A DNA stretch of 64,000 nucleotides, taken from positions 1,488,001-1,552,000 of the forward strand of contig OY781061.1 of the NCBI GenBank assembly GCA_963676515.1. Direction: 5' to 3'. The stretch is from G963667145 sp963676515 [NCBI: Candidatus Cloacimonadota bacterium]. GTDB lineage: Bacteria > Cloacimonadota > Cloacimonadia > G963667145. How positions within the stretch are numbered: position 1 is the stretch's first letter; each line of letters begins with the position of its first letter. Positions 8,062-17,042 of the stretch are shown piece after piece. Made by a program: the position numbers and the translations under genes. Under the pieces are notes generated by a model. It did no database searches, was not told the DNA's origin, and saw nothing but the letters and a program-made list of their open reading frames with translations.

Positions 8062-8832
8062 ATGTTTAGATTTGATGAGATTATAACTCCAAAAAGCTTG
8101 CCTGAGGCTGCAAAATTAATGGCGAATGCCGATAGTGTTGCTGTTGCTGGAGGGCTTTTTTTGAGATTTGCCAAAACTAAATGCCGTAGAGCTGTTGACT
8201 TGTCAGCTTTAGGATTGGATTTTGTCAAAAAAAACGGAGCTACTGTGGAGATTGGGGCGACCGCTTCTTTGCGTAAGGTAGAGCTAGAGGCTGCTAATTT
8301 TTTCGCTGGAGCTTTGAGTAAAGCTGCTTCTATGATATTGGGTGTGCAGTTTCGTAACTTGGCAACTATCGGTGGAGCAGTGATGTCAAAATCAGGTTAT
8401 TCCAATTTGATTACTGTTTTGGTGGCTTTAGATGCCAAATTGGTTTTTGCTTCGGGCAAAGAAATGGGAATTACAGAGTTTTTGGCAGGCGAGCGTGGAA
8501 ACGACCTTTTGGAAAAGATTGTGGTAAAGGACGATTTTGATGGCGTTAGTTTTCAATTATTACAACACACTACGCTGGATATAGCTGTGCTGAATGTGGC
8601 TGTTGCCAAAAAAGGCAAGAGCATCGCCATAAGTGTGGGAGCGAGACCTCAGGTAGCTGTGAGAGCAACTGCAGCGGAGAAGGCTTTTGCTGATGGTAAA
8701 GATGCCGCTAGCGTGGCAGAGATTGCTGCAGAGCAAACGAGCTATAGCAAAGACATCAGAGGTAGCGTGGAATATCGTAAGGCTTTGGCTCAAGGATTGG
8801 TAGAGAGAGCTATTACGGAGGCAAGCAAATGA
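8062..8832 (+). CDS. molybdenum hydroxylase, FAD-binding medium subunit (set 1, xanthine dehydrogenase type)
   Basis: 256 residues of the CO-dehydrogenase/xanthine-dehydrogenase FAD subunit family, which carries electrons between the iron-sulfur subunit and the final acceptor. Family marks are VAVAGGLFLRF near residue 30 and the FAD-loop region RNLATIGGAV near 96-105. GGAGGATAAG precedes the ATG. The stop overlaps the iron-sulfur gene start by 4 bases, giving an FAD/FeS/Mo gene order. At 256 residues it is at the short end of the family. With the next two genes it should form a complete heterotrimeric hydroxylase; the likely substrate class is purine or another N-heterocycle. Confidence 0.88.
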   Translation: MFRFDEIITPKSLPEAAKLMANADSVAVAGGLFLRFAKTKCRRAVDLSALGLDFVKKNGATVEIGATASLRKVELEAANFFAGALSKAASMILGVQFRNLATIGGAVMSKSGYSNLITVLVALDAKLVFASGKEMGITEFLAGERGNDLLEKIVVKDDFDGVSFQLLQHTTLDIAVLNVAVAKKGKSIAISVGARPQVAVRATAAEKAFADGKDAASVAEIAAEQTSYSKDIRGSVEYRKALAQGLVERAITEASK

Positions 8833-9284
8833 AATTAGATATAAGATTAAATGGTGCTCCCAAAACTTATTACATCAAAGACGACGAGTATTTGTTAGAT
8901 GTGTTGCGTAACAACGGCATCACTAGCGTCAAGAGAAGTTGCGACACTTCCTCTTGTGCGATGTGTACGGTGCTGGTGGATGGAAAACCTGTGCTTTCTT
9001 GCTCATTCTTGGCTGCTAGAGCTCAAGGTAAGTCTGTCACGACTGTAGATGGTATCCAAAAAGAGGCGGACGCTTTTTTCAAGGCGATGAACCAAGAGGG
9101 TGCTATCCAGTGTGGATATTGCGATACTGCTCTTGCTGTGACTGTCTATGCGATGGTGCAAGAGCTAGGAGCTGACTTGACCGATGACGAGATTAGACAT
9201 TACATCAACGGTAATGTGTGTCGCTGTTCGGGATATGTGAGTCAGATGAGAGCGATTAAAACTTATTTGGGAGGCTTGAAATGA
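8829..9284 (+). CDS. molybdenum hydroxylase, 2Fe-2S small subunit (set 1)
   Basis: 151 residues with both expected [2Fe-2S] sites. The plant-ferredoxin-type N-terminal cluster is C-X4-C-X2-C (SCDTSSCAMC) with a fourth Cys in VLSC. The C-terminal helical domain has CGYC followed later by CRC. The CDTSSCAMC form, rather than the common CGEGECGAC, resembles xanthine dehydrogenases of anaerobic purine fermenters as I recall them. It overlaps both neighbours by 4 bases and is certainly co-translated with them. Cytoplasmic: no twin-arginine signal. Confidence 0.92.
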   Translation: MKLDIRLNGAPKTYYIKDDEYLLDVLRNNGITSVKRSCDTSSCAMCTVLVDGKPVLSCSFLAARAQGKSVTTVDGIQKEADAFFKAMNQEGAIQCGYCDTALAVTVYAMVQELGADLTDDEIRHYINGNVCRCSGYVSQMRAIKTYLGGLK

Positions 9285-11620
9285 GTAGTGCTGTAGGTAA
9301 ATCAGTTCCTAAAAAGGACGGCGAAGGCATCATCAAGGGTAAACCCGTATATACAAACGATATGGCAAAAAGAGACCCAGACGCTTTGACAGTGAGGGTT
9401 TTGCGTTCTCCACACGCTTATGCTAGGATCAAATCTGTAGATGTGAGTGCTGCTAAAGCTATGGAAGGTGTGGCGACGGTGATGACCCATCTGGACAAGG
9501 ACATCCCTCACAACATATATACGCGTGCTGGACAAGGCTTTCCAGAGCCTTCTCCATATGACAAGTTCATCTTGGACGAGTTCGTCCGATATGTAGGTGA
9601 TGAGGTGTTGGCTGTGGCTGCTGTGGACGAGCGGACTGCTCAGGCGGCTTTGGACTCTGTGAAGGTCGAGTATGATGTGTTAGAGCCAGTGCTTGATTTT
9701 GAGAAAGCTGAAGGACACAAAAGCGTTATCCATACAGAGCCAGAGGCTTGTGAGTTATTTCCGATCGGTTTTGAACCGAAAAAAAACCTTGCAGCATCTT
9801 ACTTTTGTGAAGACGGCGATACAGATGGTGAGATGAAGAAAAGTGACATTGTAGTGGAAGACACTTTTTACACACAAGCACAAGCTCACTATTGTGCCGA
9901 GACGCATACTTGTTACACTTATATGGATGGTTATGATAGATTGAATGTAATCAGCTCCACCCAAGTGCCTCATCATATTCGTAGGATTATTTCCAAAGCT
10001 TTGGATTTCGATCGCTCCAGAATAAGAGTGCACAAACCAAAAGTGGGCGGTGGTTATGGTGGCAAACAACAGATACACGGCGAGATGTTTGCGTGTATCA
10101 CCACTTTGCGGACAGGCAAGCCAGCTATCTGCAACTACAGCCGTAAAGAGGTGTTCGAGTCAACTTTTGCTCGTCATCAGATGAAGATTACAGTGAAGAT
10201 AGGAGCAAATAAAGATGGCTCTATCAACGCATTAGATATGGATGTACTATCCAACACGGGAGCATACGGGGAGCACGCTTTGACGGTGTTTATGCTCGCT
10301 GGTGGCAAAACTTTGCCACTGTATGCTGTGCAGGGTCGCTCCAAAGCTGTGAAGTTCGGAGGCAAAGTGGTATATACCAACATGACTCCAGGTGGTGCTT
10401 ATCGTGGATACGGTGCTATGCAAGGGAACTTTGCTCTGGAATCGGCTATGGATATGCTCGCCGAGAAGGTGGGAGTGTCGCCAGCTAAGATCAGAGAGAT
10501 GAATATGATCAAAGAGGGTCAAACATCTCCACTGTTCAAGCTGATGGGCGAGGGTACTGAAGGCAAGGCTATGAATGTTGAGTCTTGCAAGTTGGAATAT
10601 TGTATGAAAAGAGCCAAAGAGATGGCTGGCTGGAATGATGAATGCCAAGTGACTGAACTAGGCAATGGGAAAGTGAGAGCACAAGGAATGGCTATCGCTA
10701 TGCAGGGATCGGGCATCGTAGATATTGATATGGCTTCTGCTGCACTTAAGCTCAACGACGATGGTTTTTTCAATCTGACTATCGGTGCCACAGAGATAGG
10801 TCAAGGCTCTGACACTGCTATGTCACAGATTGCAGCCGATGTATTGAATATGGATAGTTCGCGAATAGTTGTTTACTCTTCGGATACCGACCTCACTCCA
10901 TTTGATCCGGGTGCATACGCATCCAAGACGACCTATGTTACTGGTAATGCAGTGATTAAGACCGCCAAGGCGATGAAAGCCAAGATTGAAGCGAAGGCAG
11001 CTGCTATTTGGAAAGTAGAAGCTAAAGAAGTAGAGTTTGATGGTAAGATGGTTAAAAGTAGTGATGGCAAGAACTCTATCACAATCGAAGATTTGGGTTC
11101 TAACCTTTATTACGATATGGGTCTAGGTGCCTTGAAAGGTCAGTTGATGGCTTGTGAGTCTTTTACACCATCAGTGTCACCTCCTCCTTATATGGCAGCT
11201 ATCGTGGATATTACTATCGATAAGGTTACAGGGCATTACGATATCAACGATTACATCGGAGTGATAGACTGTGGTGGACTTATCAACCCTGCTCTGGTGA
11301 AAGTGCAAGGTGAGGGTGGTCTGGTGCAAGGCATTGGGATGGCTTGTTATGAGGATGTAGCATATTCCGACAAGGGTCAGATGCTCACCAATAGCCTTTT
11401 CAATTACAAAGTTCCAGCTAGAAAAGAGGTGCCTAAGATTACGGTAGAGTTTGCAGAGAGTTACGACCCGACAGGTCCTTACGGTGCCAAATCGATAGGT
11501 GAAATCGGTATAGATACGCCGATGGCTGCGATAGCAAACGCTATCTATGCTGCTACGGGAGTCCGAATAAAGGACTTGCCGCTATTCCCTGAGAAAGTTC
11601 TCATGGGGATGAAAAAGTGA
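9281..11620 (+). CDS. molybdenum hydroxylase, large molybdopterin subunit (set 1, xanthine dehydrogenase-like)
   Basis: 779-residue molybdopterin-binding subunit where substrate hydroxylation with water-derived oxygen occurs. Family landmarks in order: KVGGGYGGK, PGGAYRGYG (the usual AFRGFG loop), ATEIGQGSDTAMSQIA, and near the C-terminus GAKSIGE, whose Glu is the expected catalytic base. Length is normal for the separate large subunit. The 5' end overlaps the FeS gene by 4 bases; a strong terminator follows at 11641, so set 1 is its own transcription unit. Xanthine or hypoxanthine is the best-supported substrate guess from context (uracil/xanthine-type permease, FdrA genes, SsnA), but nicotinate-type or aldehyde substrates cannot be excluded. 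Confidence 0.88.
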   Translation: MSSAVGKSVPKKDGEGIIKGKPVYTNDMAKRDPDALTVRVLRSPHAYARIKSVDVSAAKAMEGVATVMTHLDKDIPHNIYTRAGQGFPEPSPYDKFILDEFVRYVGDEVLAVAAVDERTAQAALDSVKVEYDVLEPVLDFEKAEGHKSVIHTEPEACELFPIGFEPKKNLAASYFCEDGDTDGEMKKSDIVVEDTFYTQAQAHYCAETHTCYTYMDGYDRLNVISSTQVPHHIRRIISKALDFDRSRIRVHKPKVGGGYGGKQQIHGEMFACITTLRTGKPAICNYSRKEVFESTFARHQMKITVKIGANKDGSINALDMDVLSNTGAYGEHALTVFMLAGGKTLPLYAVQGRSKAVKFGGKVVYTNMTPGGAYRGYGAMQGNFALESAMDMLAEKVGVSPAKIREMNMIKEGQTSPLFKLMGEGTEGKAMNVESCKLEYCMKRAKEMAGWNDECQVTELGNGKVRAQGMAIAMQGSGIVDIDMASAALKLNDDGFFNLTIGATEIGQGSDTAMSQIAADVLNMDSSRIVVYSSDTDLTPFDPGAYASKTTYVTGNAVIKTAKAMKAKIEAKAAAIWKVEAKEVEFDGKMVKSSDGKNSITIEDLGSNLYYDMGLGALKGQLMACESFTPSVSPPPYMAAIVDITIDKVTGHYDINDYIGVIDCGGLINPALVKVQGEGGLVQGIGMACYEDVAYSDKGQMLTNSLFNYKVPARKEVPKITVEFAESYDPTGPYGAKSIGEIGIDTPMAAIANAIYAATGVRIKDLPLFPEKVLMGMKK

Positions 11621-11640
11621 GATTGTTGAAATAAAATAGT

Positions 11641-11673
11641 AAAGACCTTCTTTTTAAGAGGGTCTTTTTTTTT
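11641..11673 (+). terminator. intrinsic terminator after hydroxylase set 1
   Basis: AAAGACC at 11641-11647 pairs with GGTCTTT at 11661-11667, extended inward by TTCTT/AAGAG with one G-U pair to a 12-bp stem and TTT loop, followed by a nine-T run. It separates set 1 from the carboxyltransferase gene. Confidence 0.9.
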
Positions 11674-11771
11674 GTTTAATTTTTTATTTTTAAAAAATCA
11701 AACAAAAGGATTGACTGCAAAAAAAGAGATGTAAGAATTTGATTGTTTGCTAGTGAAAAGGAGAAATAAAA

Positions 11772-13316
11772 ATGAATGTGAAGATTCAAGAATTGCAAGA
11801 AAAAGTAGCTCAAGCCTGTATGGGTGGTGGGCAAAAAAGAATAGATGCTCAACATAAAAAAGGGAAATGGACTGCTCGAGTAAGAATTGCTTACCTTTTG
11901 GATGAGGGAAGTTTTGCTGAGATGGATATGTTTGTTACGCATAATTGTGTTAATTTCGGCATGGAAAAGAGTAAAATTCTCGGTGATAGCGTGGTTACTG
12001 GCTCGGGGAAGATTGCAGGTCGCCTTGTGTACTTGTTTGCTCAGGATTTCACTGTCAATGGAGGGTCTCTATCCAAGGTGCATGCGGATAAGATATGCAA
12101 GGTGATGGATGAAGCGATGAAAGTGGGTGCTCCCGTGATAGGTTTGCTGGATTCTGGTGGAGCTAGAGTGCAAGAGGGCATCGACTCTTTGGCTGGTTTC
12201 GGCGAGATTTTTGTGCGTAATGTGATGGCTTCGGGAGTGATACCTCAAATTTCTGCCATTTTAGGTCCTTGTGCTGGGGGAGCTGTTTACTCGCCAGCGA
12301 TTACCGATTTCACGATTATGAATAACGAAAACGCGTTTATGTTTATCACTGGTCCTAAGGTGGTCAAGACTGTGCTTCATGAGGAGATAAGCACTGAGGA
12401 TTTGGGTGGAGCTAATATACATATGAGAAAATCTGGGGTGGCTCAGTTCAAAGGCGAAGGCGAGCAAGATACGCTAGATCATGTTAAATCGCTGCTTAGC
12501 TACATTCCGTCTAACTTTAAGCAAGCTGCTCCGTCGCAGGAGTGTAGCGATCCTGTGGATAGGGAAATTAACTCTTTTGCGGAGTTGGTGCCAGAGAATG
12601 TGAATAAAGGTTACGATATCAAAAAGGTAATAGCAGAGATTGTGGATGATGGTGAGTTTTTGGAGGTTTCCAAAGATTTTGCTCGGAATATCGTAGTAGG
12701 ATATGCTCGCATGAATGGCAAGAGCGTGGGAATAGTCGCCAATCAACCTGCATTTTTGGCAGGATGTTTGGACATCAACGCTTCTGTGAAAGCTGCAAGG
12801 TTTGTCAGATTTTGCGATAGTTTTAATATTCCTTTGCTGGTGCTGGAAGATGTGCCAGGATTTATGCCAGGTTCTACACAAGAGCATGGTGGCATCATCC
12901 GTAACGGTGCTAAGCTGATGTACGCTTTTGCAGAGGCTACGGTGCCCAAGATTACTTTGATATTACGAAAAGCTTATGGTGGAGCGTATATAGTGATGAA
13001 CTCTCGCCATCTTTTTGCTGATAGAGTGGTGGCTTGGCCGATGGCTGAGATAGCTGTGATGGGTGCCAAAGGTGCTGTGGAAATTCTTTTTCGCAGAGCG
13101 TCTACCGAACAAGAAGACCCAGAAGCTTTTATGGCAGGGAAAGAAAGAGAGTATAGGGAAAAGTTTGCTAACCCTTATGATGCAGCGTCCAAAAGCTACA
13201 TTGATGGTGTAATTTTACCCTCAGATACTAGAGCTTTTCTTATTAGTACGCTGGAACAATTGGAGGGTAAAAAATCTAATTTGCCTGCCAAGAAACATGG
13301 AAATATTCCTCTTTAG
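11772..13316 (+). CDS. acyl-CoA carboxylase/decarboxylase carboxyltransferase subunit (PccB/MmdA family)
   Basis: 514 residues with the two crotonase-like carboxyltransferase halves. Signatures include [12 protein letters not shown] near 125, [13 protein letters not shown] near 165, [13 protein letters not shown], and in the C-half [13 protein letters not shown] and [11 protein letters not shown]. Members move a carboxyl group between biotin and propionyl-, acetyl- or methylmalonyl-CoA. No biotin carboxylase, biotin carrier protein or sodium-pumping subunit is present in the window, so partners must be elsewhere. Its position between two complete molybdenum hydroxylase sets, behind a terminator and ahead of set 2, is unusual. 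It could supply a step in heterocycle breakdown or merely be co-regulated. GAAAAGGAGAAATAAAA lies just before the ATG. Confidence 0.85.
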   Translation: MNVKIQELQEKVAQACMGGGQKRIDAQHKKGKWTARVRIAYLLDEGSFAEMDMFVTHNCVNFGMEKSKILGDSVVTGSGKIAGRLVYLFAQDFTVNGGSLSKVHADKICKVMDEAMKVGAPVIGLLDSGGARVQEGIDSLAGFGEIFVRNVMASGVIPQISAILGPCAGGAVYSPAITDFTIMNNENAFMFITGPKVVKTVLHEEISTEDLGGANIHMRKSGVAQFKGEGEQDTLDHVKSLLSYIPSNFKQAAPSQECSDPVDREINSFAELVPENVNKGYDIKKVIAEIVDDGEFLEVSKDFARNIVVGYARMNGKSVGIVANQPAFLAGCLDINASVKAARFVRFCDSFNIPLLVLEDVPGFMPGSTQEHGGIIRNGAKLMYAFAEATVPKITLILRKAYGGAYIVMNSRHLFADRVVAWPMAEIAVMGAKGAVEILFRRASTEQEDPEAFMAGKEREYREKFANPYDAASKSYIDGVILPSDTRAFLISTLEQLEGKKSNLPAKKHGNIPL

Positions 13317-13339
13317 GATGGAAGTAAAAAAAGGAGTGG

Positions 13340-14158
13340 ATGATGAATTTTGATTTTGATTATTGTGCCCCGCAGACCGAGACAGAGCTGTTAGATTTGC
13401 TGGCTACTACCAAAGACGCTGTGCTTTTGGCAGGAGGTACAGATTTGATCGTGAATATGCGGTCTGGACTAAAAAAACCTACGACAGTGGTAAATTTTAA
13501 GAAGATAGCCCAGTGTCATCAGCTGGAGTTTGATGCTAAAAAAGGGTTGGTGATAGGTGCAGGAGTGACTGTAAACAACCTTTTGGAAAATAAAGTTGTG
13601 AAAGAAAAATTCCCAGTGCTAGCTGAGGCTTGTCATTTATTGGCTTCTCATCAACTCCGTAATAGAGCTACTGTCATTGGCAATATTGTCAACGCTTCAC
13701 CGTCGGGAGATTTACCGCCGGTTTTTTTGTGTCTGGACGCTTCTATCAAGTTAGTGAGCAAGAAAGGCGAGAGAGTAGTGTCGTTGAAAGATTTTTTCTT
13801 GGGCGTCAAGAAGACGGTAATAACCAAAGATGAGTGGGCAAAAGAGGTGATAGTGCCAGCCGCTAGCGCCGATGCGAAGGGCGATTATAAAAAGCTCACC
13901 AGAATAAAGGGACACGATTTATCGCTTTTGGGTGTAGCTGTGGTCAAGGGGAAAGGCTTTTTGGCTGTGTCTGTGAACGCTGCTGCTCCCACGCCAGTGT
14001 TGGTGGGCAGGTATGCCGCTGATGTGAGCATGGAGACGGTGCTTTCTGATATTCTAGCTAAGATTTCACCGATAGATGATATTCGTTGTAGCAAGAAGTA
14101 TAGGCTATTTATGGCTCAAAAGTATGCCAAAGATATTATGAAGGAGTTAGCTTTATGA
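13340..14158 (+). CDS. molybdenum hydroxylase, FAD-binding medium subunit (set 2)
   Basis: 272 residues. FAD-binding marks: VLLAGGTDLIVNMRSG near 30-45 and LRNRATVIGNIVNASPSGDLPP near 105, the latter a closer match to the family consensus than in set 1. A second ATG lies directly after the first (ATGATG); the start at 13340 or 13343 cannot be separated. Overlaps the FeS gene by 4 bases. With the following two genes it forms a second heterotrimeric hydroxylase. Confidence 0.9.
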   Translation: MMNFDFDYCAPQTETELLDLLATTKDAVLLAGGTDLIVNMRSGLKKPTTVVNFKKIAQCHQLEFDAKKGLVIGAGVTVNNLLENKVVKEKFPVLAEACHLLASHQLRNRATVIGNIVNASPSGDLPPVFLCLDASIKLVSKKGERVVSLKDFFLGVKKTVITKDEWAKEVIVPAASADAKGDYKKLTRIKGHDLSLLGVAVVKGKGFLAVSVNAAAPTPVLVGRYAADVSMETVLSDILAKISPIDDIRCSKKYRLFMAQKYAKDIMKELAL

Positions 14159-14622
14159 AGAAGATTTCGATAAAAGTTAACGGCGAGATGTATGTAAGAG
14201 AGGTCGCCGATAGTAGGATTTTGTTACATTTTTTGCGGGAAGACTTAGGTCTGACTGCTGCCAAAGAGGGTTGTGGTGCGGGAGAGTGTGGAGCTTGTAC
14301 TATTTTTTTGAATGGTAGAGTGGTGAACTCTTGCCTAGTGCTGGCTGCTGAGGCGGATGGTAGCGAGATAGTGACATTGGAAAACGAATCCAAAGATGGC
14401 TCTTTGAGTGATTTGCAAAAATTTTTTCAAAAGCATCAAGCCGTGCAATGTGGATATTGCACTGCGGGGATGATAATGTCTGTTAAGGAGCTTTTGCTAC
14501 GAAACGCTAAACCGAGCGTTGAGCAGATAAAAGATCAAATCGAAGGTAATTTTTGCCGTTGTACGGGTTATAGCCAGATAATAGATGCTGTTTTGGACGC
14601 AAGCGGACAGTTGGACAAATAG
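14155..14622 (+). CDS. molybdenum hydroxylase, 2Fe-2S small subunit (set 2)
   Basis: 155 residues with canonical iron-sulfur motifs: GCGAGECGACTIF with a distal Cys in NSCLV for the first cluster, and CGYCTAGM plus CRCTGY for the second. This is the textbook form, unlike the CDTSSCAMC variant of set 1, so the two hydroxylases are not a recent duplication. Overlaps the FAD gene by 4 bases; the large subunit follows after 11 bases with GGAGAAATTGTT before its ATG. Confidence 0.94.
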   Translation: MKKISIKVNGEMYVREVADSRILLHFLREDLGLTAAKEGCGAGECGACTIFLNGRVVNSCLVLAAEADGSEIVTLENESKDGSLSDLQKFFQKHQAVQCGYCTAGMIMSVKELLLRNAKPSVEQIKDQIEGNFCRCTGYSQIIDAVLDASGQLDK

Positions 14623-14633
14623 GAGAAATTGTT

Positions 14634-17021
14634 ATGTATGAAAATGATAAAAATCTCAAATTTATAGGTAAAGATATTCCGCGCAAAGATACTCTAGCTA
14701 AGATTACGGGAGAGGCGATGTACACCACCGATATGGTGTTGCCGGGGATGCTCCACGCTTTGGTGAAGGTTAGTCCTTATGCTAGTGCGAAGATATTGAG
14801 CTTGGACACGAGTAAAGCTGAGGCTTTGCCTGGTGTGCGTGGAGTGCTAACGGGAGCAGAGCTGGATTACAAGATAGGGCTGTATTTGGTGGATAAAGAT
14901 GTACTTGCCAAGAAGTTTGTACGGCACTATGGTGAGGGTGTGGCTGCTGTGGTGGCAGACGATCTGAAGATTGCTCAAAATGCGATAGATTTGATAGAGG
15001 TGAAGTATGAGCCGATGAAGCCTGTGCTGAATGTGAAAGATGCTTTGAAAAAAGATGCACCTGTAATCCATCCCGATTTGGGTAGTTACGACTATTTCGA
15101 ACCGTGTTTCACTCCGAAGCCAGGTACGAATATTGCCAATCATACCAAGACTCGCAAGGGAGATGTGGAAAAAGCTTTTGCGAACTCCGACTATATAGTG
15201 GAGCGAGAATATACTAATCCTGCTGTGCAACATGTGCCGATGGAGACGCACGCCGCGATAGTGCAATGGAAGGTGGACAACAATATTCAGATTTGGTCTT
15301 CGGCTCAGTCTGCTTTTACGGTGCGAAACTTAATGGCAAACTCTTTCAAATTGCCTCATTCCAAAATCAAGGTCACCATCCCCAATGTGGGTGGAGGTTT
15401 TGGTGGCAAAGCGGGAGTGGGCATAGAGCCTTTAGTTGCGTGTTTGTCGAGAAAGGCTGGCGGTCGTCCAGTGAAGTTTGTGGCTTCTCGTGAAGAGGAG
15501 TTCTATATGTTGCCAAGGCGAACAGGTCTTGTGTACAATATAAAGACAGGTTTGAGCAAAGAGGGTAAAATATTGGGACAGAAGATGTCCTTGTATTGGG
15601 ACGCTGGAGCTTATGCAGACTATGCTGTGAATGTGACTAGAGCTACAGGCTATTCTGCCAACGGTCCTTATCATATTCCCGATGCATGGCTAGATGGTTA
15701 CACTATCTATACCAACTTGCCTTACTCTACAGCTTATAGGGGATTTGGTCATGTGGAGTTTTCTTGGGGACTGGAGCGACACATGGATTTGTGTGCTCAA
15801 ACTATGGGAATTGACCCTTACGAATTTCGCAAGCTAAATATGTATAAACCAGGTTCGACCACGATTACAGGAGAAGAGATTACAGCAGACTCTGGTAATG
15901 TACGAAAATGTGTAGAGACGGTGAAAGAGGCTATTGGCTACGGAACTCTTACAGCAGAAGAGAAGCAAATAGAGGCTAAGGGAAAGAAAATTGGTAAAGC
16001 GATGGTAACTTTTAAAAAAGCTCCCGCTATGCCAGCTTTTACAGGCTCTACCACTACTATCAGAATGAACGAAGATGGCACGGTGAACGCCAACCTGACC
16101 CTGACAGAAATAGGGCAAGGAGCTTACACAGCTATCGCCCAGATAGTGGCAGAAAGACTGAGAATTCCCTACGACGATGTGAATGTGACTATCTATTGTG
16201 ACACAGAACACGACCCCTACGATTGGCAAACTGTGGCTTCTAAAGGGCTATTTATGAGTGGCAACGCTTCGATAAAGGCTGCCGATGACCTTTTGGAGAG
16301 AGTTTATAAGGTGGCCTCAGAGGTGCTTCGCTGTGACGTGATAGACTTGGATCATCAAGATGGCAAGGTTTTCATTAAGCATCATCCCAAATCTTTTGTG
16401 ACTTTCGCTCAGGTGGCGGTAGGCTACGCTTACCCCAACGGTAACGGTGTGGGCGGACCTATCTTGGGAGTTGGTAGCTATATAGCTCAGGGACTTACCA
16501 ATCTGGAAAAAACCACAGGACAAGGTTATCCAGCTCTGGACTGGACTATGGGTGCACACGGTGTGATAGTGGAAGCAGATCCAGAGTCGGGAGAGTATAC
16601 TATTAAGAAGATAGCTACCGCCATGGATTTGGGCAAAGTGATAAATCTAGGTTGTGCCAAAGGGCAAACTTTTGGGGCGGTGGTGCAAGGAATGGGTACA
16701 GGAGTGTGTGAAGGTTACATATATGACGATCAAGGGAAATTGATGAATCCGAACTTTACCGACAATAAAATTCCGACATCGAAAGATGTGCCAGAGAGCT
16801 TGGAATTTTATCCGATAGAGACACCTCAAATCGATGGACCTTATGGTGCTAGAGGTATAGGTGAGCCTCCGATGGTGTCGGTGGCATCGGGCATAGGTAA
16901 TGCCCTCAAGGACGCTCTGGGTGTAGAGTTACTAAATTTGCCTATTCGTTCGGAAGATGTTTGGAGAGCTATTGCAGACAAAGAAAACTTTAATCTTAAA
17001 GATTATGTAACAAAAAAATAA
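14634..17021 (+). CDS. molybdenum hydroxylase, large molybdopterin subunit (set 2)
   Basis: 795-residue molybdopterin subunit. Landmarks: GKDIPRKDTLAKITGEAMYTTD at the N-terminus (typical first 30 residues), NVGGGFGGKAG, TAYRGFGHVEF, TEIGQGAYT and GARGIGEPP carrying the catalytic Glu. The loop after AYRGFG is HVEFSW instead of the common PQ, which may change the substrate pocket. It differs clearly from the set 1 large subunit, so the organism has two hydroxylases of different specificity, for example acting at two positions of one ring. The permease gene follows after 21 bases. Confidence 0.9.
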   Translation: MYENDKNLKFIGKDIPRKDTLAKITGEAMYTTDMVLPGMLHALVKVSPYASAKILSLDTSKAEALPGVRGVLTGAELDYKIGLYLVDKDVLAKKFVRHYGEGVAAVVADDLKIAQNAIDLIEVKYEPMKPVLNVKDALKKDAPVIHPDLGSYDYFEPCFTPKPGTNIANHTKTRKGDVEKAFANSDYIVEREYTNPAVQHVPMETHAAIVQWKVDNNIQIWSSAQSAFTVRNLMANSFKLPHSKIKVTIPNVGGGFGGKAGVGIEPLVACLSRKAGGRPVKFVASREEEFYMLPRRTGLVYNIKTGLSKEGKILGQKMSLYWDAGAYADYAVNVTRATGYSANGPYHIPDAWLDGYTIYTNLPYSTAYRGFGHVEFSWGLERHMDLCAQTMGIDPYEFRKLNMYKPGSTTITGEEITADSGNVRKCVETVKEAIGYGTLTAEEKQIEAKGKKIGKAMVTFKKAPAMPAFTGSTTTIRMNEDGTVNANLTLTEIGQGAYTAIAQIVAERLRIPYDDVNVTIYCDTEHDPYDWQTVASKGLFMSGNASIKAADDLLERVYKVASEVLRCDVIDLDHQDGKVFIKHHPKSFVTFAQVAVGYAYPNGNGVGGPILGVGSYIAQGLTNLEKTTGQGYPALDWTMGAHGVIVEADPESGEYTIKKIATAMDLGKVINLGCAKGQTFGAVVQGMGTGVCEGYIYDDQGKLMNPNFTDNKIPTSKDVPESLEFYPIETPQIDGPYGARGIGEPPMVSVASGIGNALKDALGVELLNLPIRSEDVWRAIADKENFNLKDYVTKK

Positions 17022-17042
17022 AATTAAAGAAAAGGAGAAAAA

